Shown here: piece after piece, positions 30,850 to 37,770 of the stretch
Layout of the letters: each line of letters opens with the position of its first letter
Numbering within the stretch: the first letter of the stretch is position 1
From: Changshengia sp963803165
Lineage (GTDB): Bacteria > Chloroflexota > Dormibacteria > Aeolococcales > Aeolococcaceae
Direction: 5' to 3'
Assembly (NCBI GenBank): GCA_963803165.1
Contig: CAWDLK010000008.1
Location: 124,001-188,000, forward strand
Length of the DNA: 64,000 nt
Translations under genes and position numbers: made by a program
The notes under the pieces: generated by a model
What the model was told of the DNA's origin: nothing
The model's database searches: none
The model's input: the letters and a program-made list of their open reading frames with translations, nothing else

Positions 30850-31307
30850 GCACCGCGGGTTCGGGGACTCCTCCTCCTGCGGGCACGGTCATCGCCTACA
30901 CCGACGGGGCCTGCTCGGGCAACCCGGGGCCGGGGGCCTGGGCCTTCCGGTTGGAGTGGCCCGACGGCCGGGTCGATGAGGATGCCGGCGCCGATCCCGC
31001 CACCACCAACAACCGCGAGGAGCTGAAGGCGGTTCGCGAGGCGCTCCTCGCCATCCGGCGCCGGATCGGAACCGACCCCGCCTGGCGCATCGTGCTCCGC
31101 ACCGACAGCCTCGGCGCCGTCAACTGGCTGACCCGGCGCTGGAAGCGCCACGCCAACCTGGACCTCTTTCCCGGCATCGACCCCCTGGTGGATGCGCGGG
31201 TGGTCTTCGAGCACGTGCGCGGCCACGCCGGCAATCCGGGCAACGAGCGGGTCGACTCCCTGGCGGTGGCCGCGATCCGCAGGCTGGGGGATCGCGCTGG
31301 CGGCTGA
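30846..31307 (+). CDS. rnhA: Ribonuclease HI
   Basis: 153 residues. All catalytic carboxylates are visible: YTDGACSGNPGPGAWA (D), NNREELKAV (E), RTDSLGAVNWL (D) and the last acidic residue in NERVDSLA, with the catalytic His in VRGHAGNPGN. It removes RNA from RNA:DNA hybrids. GTG start overlaps the upstream stop. Confidence 0.93.
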   Translation: MSTAGSGTPPPAGTVIAYTDGACSGNPGPGAWAFRLEWPDGRVDEDAGADPATTNNREELKAVREALLAIRRRIGTDPAWRIVLRTDSLGAVNWLTRRWKRHANLDLFPGIDPLVDARVVFEHVRGHAGNPGNERVDSLAVAAIRRLGDRAGG

Positions 31308-31315
31308 CCCCGGTC

Positions 31316-32140
31316 TCAGGGCACCGGTCGACGCGGGCGGCGCGCGGCGGTGATGCCCACGGAGCCTGCCAGGAGCAGCGCCAGACCGAGGGCGATCAGC
31401 AAGAGGCTGGTCATCGAGAGGGGTCCCGCGCCGGTGGACGGTGTCGATGCCCCGGAGACCCCGCTCGAAGGGGTTGGGGTCGAAGAGGCGGCGGCCACCC
31501 CGCCCGTGGGGGTCGGGGTCGGCACCGGCGTGGGGGCGGCGAAACCGTTGTAGAAGGGGGTGACCGTGACCGTGGCATTCCCGCCCTGGTACGGGTTCCC
31601 CGCAGAGAGCGGCAGCGTCCACGCGATGGTGAAGGTGTCGCTCCAGGAGCTGGTGCCGGTGGTGCCCGGCACCGCCTGGCCGGGATCGGTGCTCGAGCAC
31701 GAGGACGCATCCGGATACGAGCCCGAGCAGGACGGGGTTCCGGCGTCGAAGGAGTTGCCGTCGGAGTCGGTCACCGTGACCTGCAGGCCGCTGGGTTGCC
31801 CGTCGAGGAGGGCCTCGGTCGCCGTCCCGGCGCCCGCCGCCCCCCCTCCTGATGCCGAGGTGGTGCTGACGCTCACCGTCACCGTGAAGGGGTTGCCGAG
31901 CTGTTCGGCGGTCTCCGTGTAGGTGAGGGTGCAGCTCCCGGAGTCACCGGGGACGAGAGTGGCGGTCGCCACGGACCCGTTGCAGCTGACTCCTGCGGCC
32001 GCGGCGGTGGTCGCCGTCAGCGTGAGGAGGACCCCCACACCGGCCAGCGGGACTCCGAGGGCGATGGCCACGACGGAGAGGCCGGCCCACCCGGCTCTGC
32101 TGAGCCCGTCAAGGCCGGCTCGTAGGCGAAAGAGGCTCAT
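31316..32140 (-). CDS. Secreted, C-terminally anchored surface protein of the TasA-like locus
   Basis: 274 residues. An N-terminal export helix (AGLSVVAIALGVPLAGVGV, then ATTAAAAG), a β-rich Ser/Thr/Gly domain with three Cys pairs (VSCNG, GSCTLTYT, PSCSG, SSCSS), a Pro/Thr linker (PTPVPTPTPTG), then TPSTGAG, a hydrophobic helix and RRPRRP. That end is a sortase-like or simple membrane-anchor signal. VPGDSGSCTLTYT resembles the camelysin strand pattern. The start is coupled by ATGA to the 45-codon ORF upstream. Likely a cell-bound partner or base for the fibre protein. Confidence 0.7.
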   Translation of the reverse strand: MSLFRLRAGLDGLSRAGWAGLSVVAIALGVPLAGVGVLLTLTATTAAAAGVSCNGSVATATLVPGDSGSCTLTYTETAEQLGNPFTVTVSVSTTSASGGGAAGAGTATEALLDGQPSGLQVTVTDSDGNSFDAGTPSCSGSYPDASSCSSTDPGQAVPGTTGTSSWSDTFTIAWTLPLSAGNPYQGGNATVTVTPFYNGFAAPTPVPTPTPTGGVAAASSTPTPSSGVSGASTPSTGAGPLSMTSLLLIALGLALLLAGSVGITAARRPRRPVP

Positions 32141-32274
32141 GACCATGAGGGCAAGGGACGCGGCCCTCGACGCGCGGACGTCGCGTGCGAACCGACCCCT
32201 GTGCCGGTCCGCGCGAGCAGCGCTGCCGCGTAGGGAGAGAGGCCCCGTGGAGACTTGCTCGACGTGGTGGTCAT
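32137..32274 (-). CDS. 45-codon ORF with strong ribosome site, coupled to the anchored surface protein
   Basis: MTTTSSKSPRGLSPYAAALL at the start, ending LPSWS. AAGGAGG stands 3 nt before its ATG, the best ribosome site in the window, and its TGA overlaps the ATG of the next gene. It has no membrane segment and matches no family I know. Either a small functional protein or a leader that couples translation. Confidence 0.6.
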   Translation of the reverse strand: MTTTSSKSPRGLSPYAAALLARTGTGVGSHATSARRGPRPLPSWS

Positions 32275-32298
32275 GGTCCTCCTTGCGTGTGGCGGGTG

Positions 32299-32332
32299 GT
32301 GTGGGCCCGGCACGTCTGTACCGGGCCCACAC
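32299..32332 (-). terminator. Strong hairpin between the TasA-like gene and downstream genes
   Basis: GTGTGGGCCCGG (32299-32310) pairs perfectly with CCGGGCCCACAC (32321-32332) around a 10-nt loop, starting 15 nt after the TasA-like stop. There is no U-run, so it may cause partial termination or stabilise the fibre-protein mRNA so that the major subunit exceeds the anchor. Confidence 0.55.
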
Positions 32333-32347
32333 GATTGTCCGATCAGA

Positions 32348-33289
32348 TCACCAGGAGCCGGGGCAGGCGTAGTTGTTGCTGCCTCCGAACTCGACCGACG
32401 GTGCCGTCGGGAGGTACGCGTACGACTGGGTCGGGTTGGCCGGAGTGCTGTTCCACGCCGCCCCGCTGGGGCTGTCACACACGTTCCAGTGGCCGAGACC
32501 GCTTGCCGCCGAAGATCCGTTGGCGATCAGTGTGGTGTTGCCGCCGCCGGCCTGGACCGCGTGGCCATGGATGGTGACGGTCGCCGAATCGCCCTGGAAC
32601 TGGTTGTCGCTGGTACCGTTCTCGAAAACCCAGTCCACGTAGAGGGTTTGGGAGTCACCGCTCACCCAGTTGACGTTGCCATAGTGGGTCGACCCGTAGC
32701 TTGGACCGACGGGAAGCTCGATGTTGTCGATTGTGGCCGTGCAGGTGATCGGTGACCCGGTGCACGTCCAATCTCCACCCGCGAACGAAGCCCAGGCCCC
32801 GTTGCCGATGTCGAGCAAGTCGTACAGCGAGAACTGACCCTGATACCCGACCAGGACCTCGAGCCCGCCGTTCGAGTTGTTCGGATCCCAGAGCGGGTCG
32901 GCTCCGCTGGGCGTAGCCGCGGCGGTGGCGCTGATGGTCAGGTCGACGCCCACGAAGGCGGGAGCGCTACCCGAGTAGGTCAGTGTGTACGAGGCGGTGC
33001 TGCCCAGGTCGTCCCCGCAGAGGGGCGTGCCCGAGTAGTACAGGCTGGTCCAGGTGTAGGGGGCGGTTCCGTTGTAGGAGCAGTCGCCGGGAACGATGTT
33101 GCTGAGTGTCACGTCGTCCGTGACCCCACCGGCAAGAGTCACCGTCCCGGCATTGTAGGTCTGGCTCAAGTTCGTGGTTGCACTGCTGCTGAACAGCGCG
33201 AAGGTGGCGCCGGTGGCCACACTCGCGATGGCCCCGGTTCCGACGACCGCGGCTGAGAGCAGTGCCAGCCGCTTGGTGAACAGATTCAT
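32348..33289 (-). CDS. TasA/camelysin-like secreted fibre protein (SipW-dependent)
   Basis: 313 residues. The signal region LALLSAAVVGTGAIASVATG runs into ATFALFSSSATTN and YNAGTVTL, the hallmark of SipW-cleaved TasA/CalY proteins (A-T-F-A-x-F-S-x, then AGTVxL). STASYTLTYSGSAPAFVGVDL corresponds to the N-terminal β-sandwich. It lacks a C-terminal anchor and has several Cys, unlike Bacillus TasA. It lies directly after the SipW-type peptidase gene. In Bacillus, TasA forms the protein fibres of biofilms; a matrix-fibre role here is inference. The region reads visibly less GC-rich than its neighbours. Confidence 0.82.
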   Translation of the reverse strand: MNLFTKRLALLSAAVVGTGAIASVATGATFALFSSSATTNLSQTYNAGTVTLAGGVTDDVTLSNIVPGDCSYNGTAPYTWTSLYYSGTPLCGDDLGSTASYTLTYSGSAPAFVGVDLTISATAAATPSGADPLWDPNNSNGGLEVLVGYQGQFSLYDLLDIGNGAWASFAGGDWTCTGSPITCTATIDNIELPVGPSYGSTHYGNVNWVSGDSQTLYVDWVFENGTSDNQFQGDSATVTIHGHAVQAGGGNTTLIANGSSAASGLGHWNVCDSPSGAAWNSTPANPTQSYAYLPTAPSVEFGGSNNYACPGSW

Positions 33290-33355
33290 CCTGTTGTCTC
33301 CCTTCCCGTGGATGCCCGGTGATGTCCGGGCGATCGTCTGATCGTGTCGCGTTCT

Positions 33356-34087
33356 TCAGTTAGCTGATGGGCCGCCCCCCTTTCCCCACTCGGTTCGGCT
33401 GGGACCCCAAGTCAGTGGCGCCCTGATCAGCCGGGCGTCCTTCACATCGTCGTCGGCTTGAGCGGCGACCCTCTCCTCTCTGGCCAGGCGGTCCTCCTCG
33501 CCGAGCCGGATCCAGCGGCGGCGCACTTCGCCACCGACCAGGTAGACAACCGGGATCATGATGAGGATGACGAAGGTCAGCGGCTGGTGCAGGGTGGACA
33601 TCATGTAGCCCGCGACGGGGATCCTCGCCGAGTAGAGGCCGAGGACCTGGCCGGGCGCCACCAGCGCCGGGTCGGGTGCGTTGTTGGCATCCCCTTTCGT
33701 TCGGTACTGGACGCCGCTGCTGTTCGGCCCCGGGAGCACGTCGACGATGCGGTGAGTGACGATCATCGAATTTGCTCCGGACGTTGAGGTCACGAAACTA
33801 ATGACCTGACCGACGTGGAGGCTCGTGGCCTGTGGCAGCGCCACCGGCTGATCGACGATGAGGTCCCCCGTGTCGATGGCCGGGGTCATCGAGCCGGAGG
33901 CGACGCTGAACACGGGATGGCCAAAGATCGTGTCCACACCGTCGCTGGCGTGGCGCACTGACACTGCCAGTATCACCGCGATGAGGGCGGCGAGGAGCAC
34001 GAGAGCCACCAGGACGCCGCGGATCACCCGGACCGGCATCGGGAGCGCGCGCGGCGCCGCGGGCTTCGCGGGCACGACGGCGACCAT
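33356..34087 (-). CDS. sipW: SipW-type (ER-type) signal peptidase I
   Basis: 243 residues. A helix near 23-48, then SVASGSMTPAIDTGDLI with the nucleophile Ser, and VTHRIVDV, in which His replaces the Lys of the ordinary Ser/Lys peptidases. That His plus YRTKGDANNAPDP define the SipW/SEC11 class. A second helix lies near 175-195 (LTFVILIMIPVVYLVGG). SipW peptidases process TasA-like proteins, and the next gene encodes one. Starts on the TGA of the upstream gene (TGATG). Confidence 0.9.
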   Translation of the reverse strand: MVAVVPAKPAAPRALPMPVRVIRGVLVALVLLAALIAVILAVSVRHASDGVDTIFGHPVFSVASGSMTPAIDTGDLIVDQPVALPQATSLHVGQVISFVTSTSGANSMIVTHRIVDVLPGPNSSGVQYRTKGDANNAPDPALVAPGQVLGLYSARIPVAGYMMSTLHQPLTFVILIMIPVVYLVGGEVRRRWIRLGEEDRLAREERVAAQADDDVKDARLIRAPLTWGPSRTEWGKGGGPSAN

Positions 34088-34497
34088 CAGCTGTCCCCTG
34101 GCGTCGATGCCGCGGTGTCGGTCGGGACCGGGGTGTCGGTAGGGGCCGGGGTGTCGGTAGGGGCCGGGATGTCGGTCAGGGCCGGGGTGTCAGTGGGGCC
34201 CGGGGTCGCGGTCGTCGTCGGCGTTGCGGTCGCCGTCGACGTGGGGGACGGATCGCCGGTCCGAGCGGGTGTGCCGCCGCGACCAGGCGGGGTCGGGCCG
34301 GGCACGACCGCTGCCGGGGACCCGTCCTGGCAGCAGCCGCACACTGGGGCCGGCTGGCACGCGGTGACGTCGTATGACTGGGTCGGTCCCTGCGCCGAGG
34401 CCAGCCCGGAGGTGGCGCCGATCACCGACCCGCGCAGCGCGAGCGAACCGACAGCGACCACGAGGACGGCGTAGGCGAGCGTCAGGATGCAGCGCAT
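34087..34497 (-). CDS. Secreted Pro/Thr-rich protein heading the fibre locus
   Basis: 136 residues from ATG 34497 (an upstream ATG at 34620 would add a basic extension). Residues ~3-30 are an export helix (LTLAYAVLVVAVGSLALRG), then QPAPVCGCCQDG, a Cys cluster, then a tail of about 80 residues with imperfect TPAPTDTP repeats ending PGDS. Such tails are typical wall-spanning or glycosylated stalks. First gene of the sipW-tasA-like operon (TGATG overlap). No homologue recognised. Confidence 0.6.
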   Translation of the reverse strand: MRCILTLAYAVLVVAVGSLALRGSVIGATSGLASAQGPTQSYDVTACQPAPVCGCCQDGSPAAVVPGPTPPGRGGTPARTGDPSPTSTATATPTTTATPGPTDTPALTDIPAPTDTPAPTDTPVPTDTAASTPGDS

Positions 34498-34683
34498 GCT
34501 CCACGCGCGGAGCAGAGGGGCTGTGCGAAGCGCCCGGTGTCGGCTGGCGCGACGCCGGATAATCCGGCGCGTGTAGCCGCTCCGCCGGACGGCTGAAGTG
34601 CCGTCCCTGTGCCCCCGCACCCTTCCCTAAAGACCCCCTGCCAGGCGCCCGCCTGGTGGCGTGATCGCCCTGGCCGCGTGGGT

Positions 34684-34760
34684 GTAGCGCGTCACGCATG
34701 GCGGCCACCAGAGCCCTTCGGCCCGGCGCCCCATGGGCTGAGAGGCGAAATGAGCGCTAC
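34684..34760 (-). repeat. 7-bp inverted repeat closing a GC-rich structured segment
   Basis: GTAGCGC (34684-34690) and GCGCTAC (34754-34760) can close a stem around 63 nt that itself contains pairing GGGC/GCCC runs. It lies upstream of the fibre operon and downstream of rnpB, both on the minus strand. Candidate leader RNA element; no known riboswitch class fits. Confidence 0.35.
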
Positions 34761-34890
34761 GGGGGACAGGTGTTGATCTGCAGTGCGCGCTCAAAGCCGG
34801 GTCGGGCAGAGGTTAAGATGCGTGAAGAGACAGCGCGCTGTGGGCCGCGGACTGTCGACGGACCATGGACGCGGCCATGCCGAGGGTGAT

Positions 34891-35259
34891 GCAAGCCGGT
34901 CTGTAAGCCGGATTCTGTCCTCACCAGCGGGTGGGGGACGGCCATCCATCTTGGGTGCCGGTTGCCCGGCGCCTCGTGCGGTCTGACCCGGGACACGGGA
35001 CGAGCAGCCCCTGGACGCCGAGGCGTCCGTCCCTGTTCGACCTTGCTCCGGACGGGGTTTACCTGGCCGGTCGGTCACCCGACCGCCGGTGGGCTCTTAC
35101 CCCACCATTTCACCGTCGCCACGACCGGTGTCGCGGCTGTGTCCTTTCTGTGGCACTCTCCTTCGGGTCACCCCGACTGGGTGTTACCCAGCGCCCTGCT
35201 CCGTGGAGTCCGGACTTTCCTCAGGCGGCGTGCCGCCCGCGGCCGTCCGACCGGCTTGC
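34891..35259 (-). ncRNA. rnpB: RNase P RNA, bacterial class A
   Basis: About 369 nt. The ends pair as helix P1: GCAAGCCGGTC (35259-35249) with GACCGGCTTGC (34901-34891), a perfect 11-bp match. The conserved GAGGAAAGTCCGGACTCC core, the GCCACAGAAA element and the ACAGAATCCGGCTTACAG 3' region are all present on the minus strand. It is the catalytic RNA that matures tRNA 5' ends. A TACACT box lies 7 nt before the predicted 5' end. Confidence 0.97.
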
Positions 35260-35265
35260 CGCTCC

Positions 35266-35271
35266 AGTGTA
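35266..35271 (-). promoter_or_regulatory. -10 box of rnpB
   Basis: TACACT on the minus strand, with 6 nt between it and the first base of P1 at 35259. The -35 region is poor. Confidence 0.6.
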
Positions 35272-35462
35272 CCCCGCGTCCCGCGTCTGGTCCGGTCGCT
35301 CCAGCTCAGGCGGCGGCGAACGGATTCACGATCCGCACCCCTGCCTCCAGGGTGCCGGGCTGGGAGTCCTCGGGGAGCAGCCGGGCGCGCGGCATCTGCC
35401 TCGGAACGCGGTGACCTGAGCCGCCGGGTGACGACAGCGCTGGGTGCGTACATCCGTTCCGA

Positions 35463-35491
35463 TTGACGCGCTGATCGGGCAGATGTACGCT
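35463..35491 (+). promoter_or_regulatory. Main promoter of the dcw cluster
   Basis: TTGACG (35463-35468) and TACGCT (35486-35491) with exactly 17 nt between. Transcription should start near 35498, just before the MraZ boxes. The interval between rnpB and this promoter (35272-35462) shows no convincing gene. Confidence 0.7.
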
Positions 35492-35502
35492 GCGGCGCAC
35501 CC

Positions 35503-35530
35503 AAGTGGTGAGAAGTGGTGAAAAGTGGCG
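35503..35530 (+). promoter_or_regulatory. Three tandem MraZ binding boxes
   Basis: AAGTGGTG (35503), AAGTGGTG (35513) and AAGTGGCG (35523) repeat with a 10-bp period, as expected for the MraZ operator (GTGG/AAAGTG-type direct repeats) upstream of mraZ. The site is immediately downstream of the predicted transcription start, so MraZ should repress the dcw operon. Confidence 0.8.
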
Positions 35531-35595
35531 AATCCGACCCGAACCTCCCTCAGCGTAGCGGACCCCGGCGCCCCGCGGGGCCTCGGTGACCTCGA

Positions 35596-36054
35596 ATGCT
35601 GCATGGCCAGTTCGACCACGCCGTGGACGCCAAGGGAAGGGTCGCCGTGCCCGCCCCCTTCCGGCCCCATCTCGCGCCCGGGGCGGTGGTCGCGCCCGGG
35701 CTGGAGGGCCGGCTGGTGATCTGGCCGACCGCCCTCTGGGACGAGCACCTGCGCCACCTCGCCATCACCGCCGGCACCCCCGAGGAGCAGCGGACGTTCT
35801 TCCGGCGGATCAACGCCGGCACGCGCGACGTCGAGCTGGACGCCCAGGGCCGGCTCCTCGTCCACCCGTCGCACCGGGAGTTCGCCGCCATCCGCGAGCG
35901 GGCCACCTTCGTGGGCATGGGCGACTACGTGGAGCTATGCGCCACCGAGCGCTGGGAGGAGGAGGGGCGCGATCTCACCCCCGAGTTCCTGACCCAGCTG
36001 GCCGATCGCATCAACCCGATGGGTTTCATCACCCCCACGCCGGCGCCGTCGTGA
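35596..36054 (+). CDS. mraZ: Transcriptional regulator and dcw-cluster first gene MraZ
   Basis: 152 residues. Two AbrB-like MraZ halves: MLHGQFDHAVDAKGRVAVPA at the start and a second copy, TRDVELDAQGRLLVHPSHRE, near 78. It forms oligomeric rings that bind the repeats in its own leader. The three boxes at 35503-35530 are the expected target. The 5' leader is about 98 nt. Confidence 0.93.
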   Translation: MLHGQFDHAVDAKGRVAVPAPFRPHLAPGAVVAPGLEGRLVIWPTALWDEHLRHLAITAGTPEEQRTFFRRINAGTRDVELDAQGRLLVHPSHREFAAIRERATFVGMGDYVELCATERWEEEGRDLTPEFLTQLADRINPMGFITPTPAPS

Positions 36055-36102
36055 ACGGCGCCGACTTGACCGAAGCCGCCCCCCATGCCGATCGTGGCAG
36101 GC

Positions 36103-37092
36103 ATGGACAGGTCCGCCGATGCCACGCCCGGGGAGCCGCCTGAGGCGAGCCTCCACCGGCCGGTCCTCCTCACACCTCTCATACAGAACCTGCAGCCCCG
36201 TGAAGGCCAGGTGGCCGTCGACGGGACCCTGGGCGGCGGCGGACTGACCGCCGCGCTGTTGGACAGGGTCGGCGCGACCGGGCGGGTCCTCGCCATCGAT
36301 CGAGACCCCACCGCGATCGCCCGAGCCCGCCAGCGCTTCGCCGGCCTCGCCGGCGAACGGCTGATCCTCGCCCAGGGTGACTTCGCCGACATCGACCGCA
36401 TCGCCGCGGGCCACGGGATCGTCGCCGTCGACTCTCTCTCCCTCGACCTTGGCACCTCCTCCCTCCAGCTCGACGATCCCGCCCGCGGCTTCAGCTTCCG
36501 GAACGACGGCCCCCTCGACATGCGGTTGGACCAGACCGAGGTCACCGCGACCGCGGAGACGATCCTCAACACCTGGGAGGAGGCCGACCTCGCCGCTCTG
36601 ATACGCGGCTATGGCGAGGAGAGGTTCGCCACGACGATCGCCCGGGCCGTGGCCCGGGAGCGCCGGCGCCGACCTCTCACCACCACCGCACAGCTCCGGG
36701 AGCTGGTCGAGCAGACCGTGCCCCGCCGCTTCTGGCCGAAGCGGATCCACCCCGCCACCCGCACCTTCCAGGCTCTCCGCATCGAGGTCAACCATGAGCT
36801 GGAGAGCCTCCGCCGGGGACTGCAGGTCGCCATATCGCTCCTCAGGCCCGGTGGGCGTCTTGGGGTCATCTCCTTTCACTCCCTCGAGGACTCCCTTGTC
36901 AAGAACGCACTCCACGTCGCAGCTCAGAACTGTCTCTGTCCGCCCCAACAGCCCTTCTGCACCTGCGCCCACCGGGCCTCACTCCTCCTTCTCACCCGTC
37001 GGGCCATCCGGCCCGACGCCCAAGAGCTGGCCCTGAACCCGAGGGCCCGGTCCGCCCGGCTCCGGGTCGCCGAGAAGCTCGAACCTCAGTAG
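36103..37092 (+). CDS. rsmH: 16S rRNA (cytosine(1402)-N(4))-methyltransferase
   Basis: 329 residues from ATG 36103; ATG 36085 is an alternative. VDGTLGGGGLTAALL is the SAM-binding motif, LDLGTSSLQLDDPARGFSF the family signature (usually DLGVSS), and FQALRIEVNHELESL and GVISFHSLEDSLVK the C-terminal signatures. It methylates C1402 in the ribosomal P site. It has the usual position after mraZ. Confidence 0.95.
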   Translation: MDRSADATPGEPPEASLHRPVLLTPLIQNLQPREGQVAVDGTLGGGGLTAALLDRVGATGRVLAIDRDPTAIARARQRFAGLAGERLILAQGDFADIDRIAAGHGIVAVDSLSLDLGTSSLQLDDPARGFSFRNDGPLDMRLDQTEVTATAETILNTWEEADLAALIRGYGEERFATTIARAVARERRRRPLTTTAQLRELVEQTVPRRFWPKRIHPATRTFQALRIEVNHELESLRRGLQVAISLLRPGGRLGVISFHSLEDSLVKNALHVAAQNCLCPPQQPFCTCAHRASLLLLTRRAIRPDAQELALNPRARSARLRVAEKLEPQ

Positions 37093-37107
37093 CCTCCCCC
37101 TCCCTGT

Positions 37108-37136
37108 GGCGGAGGCCGGCAGCGCCGGCCTCCGCC
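37108..37136 (+). repeat. Palindromic element 1 (13-bp stem hairpin) after rsmH
   Basis: GGCGGAGGCCGGC pairs perfectly with GCCGGCCTCCGCC around AGC. It starts 15 nt after the rsmH stop. It is followed by a C/T-rich stretch and not a U-run, so termination is uncertain. Confidence 0.6.
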
Positions 37137-37167
37137 TTGCTCTCTTCCCCCGCCCCCCTTCGACGGA

Positions 37168-37191
37168 GGAGGCCGGCAGGCGCCGGCCTCC
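37168..37191 (+). repeat. Palindromic element 2, copy of element 1
   Basis: GGAGGCCGGC and GCCGGCCTCC around AGGC. The core GGAGGCCGGCAG...GCCGGCCTCC is shared with 37108-37136, so it is a tandem duplication of a palindrome between rsmH and ftsL. Confidence 0.6.
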
Positions 37192-37287
37192 CCCCACCCG
37201 TCCCCTCCGCAGCGTCCGTCCCCCCCGCCGCGGCATCGCGGCGACCCTGTCGCAGCAACTGTCCCCCCCCACGTGCAGGCACCGCTC

Positions 37288-37770
37288 ATGAACCTCTCTG
37301 CTCTTCGCGACCCCCGCAACGCCGCCGCGACCGCCCCGCCCCTCCCGGCCCAGCCATCCGCCACCCGGCGCGACCGGAGGCGGCGCGGCGGGCCGCGGAC
37401 CCCTCTGCCCCTGCTTCCGATCATCGCCGTGTGTGCGGGGGTCGGCCTCGCCTACGTCAGCCAGACGGCCCAGGCCACCCAGGCCAACTACGACCAGACC
37501 TCGCTGATCCACCAGGAACAGCAGCTCACCGCCCAGGACCAGCAGCTCGGGGCGCAGCTCGCACAGCTCTCCGCGTCGACCCGGATCATCGACCAGGCGC
37601 AGACCCTCGGCATGGTCACCGGCGGACACTGGTCCTACGCGGTGGCGCCCGCCGCCGAGCTGGTCACCGCGCCCGCCACCGAGCTCGCCGCTCCCTCACC
37701 GCAGCCGGGCAGCTCCGTCCTCGGCGAGCTGGGCTCCACGGTCTCCGGCGTCTTCGGCGGTCCGGGATGA
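37288..37770 (+). CDS. ftsL: FtsL-like septum-formation protein
   Basis: 160 residues. A basic cytoplasmic N-terminus, one helix near residues 42-60 (LPLLPIIAVCAGVGLAYVS), then a short coiled coil (QQLTAQDQQLGAQLAQLS) with a TRIIDQAQTLGM motif matching FtsL/DivIC (xRIExxAxxLGM). The Pro/Ala-rich extension after residue 110 is longer than usual. FtsL, with FtsQ, activates FtsWI. Gene position between rsmH and ftsI supports the call. Stop overlaps the ftsI start (ATGA). Confidence 0.85.
   Translation: MNLSALRDPRNAAATAPPLPAQPSATRRDRRRRGGPRTPLPLLPIIAVCAGVGLAYVSQTAQATQANYDQTSLIHQEQQLTAQDQQLGAQLAQLSASTRIIDQAQTLGMVTGGHWSYAVAPAAELVTAPATELAAPSPQPGSSVLGELGSTVSGVFGGPG

Noticed and set aside
34087..34260. 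Short regular repeats, possible CRISPR
   Set aside because: They encode in-frame Thr-Pro-Asp repeats of a secreted protein; there are no spacers of constant length and no cas genes.
34738..34745. CTGAGAGG, resembling the TPP riboswitch core
   Set aside because: The other TPP elements (the CCTGAT...AATGCCAGCG part) are absent and no thiamine gene follows on that strand.
35306..35395. 29-codon frame on the minus strand just upstream of rnpB
   Set aside because: No ribosome site, and it lies over the rnpB promoter region; the protein-like end is not enough support.
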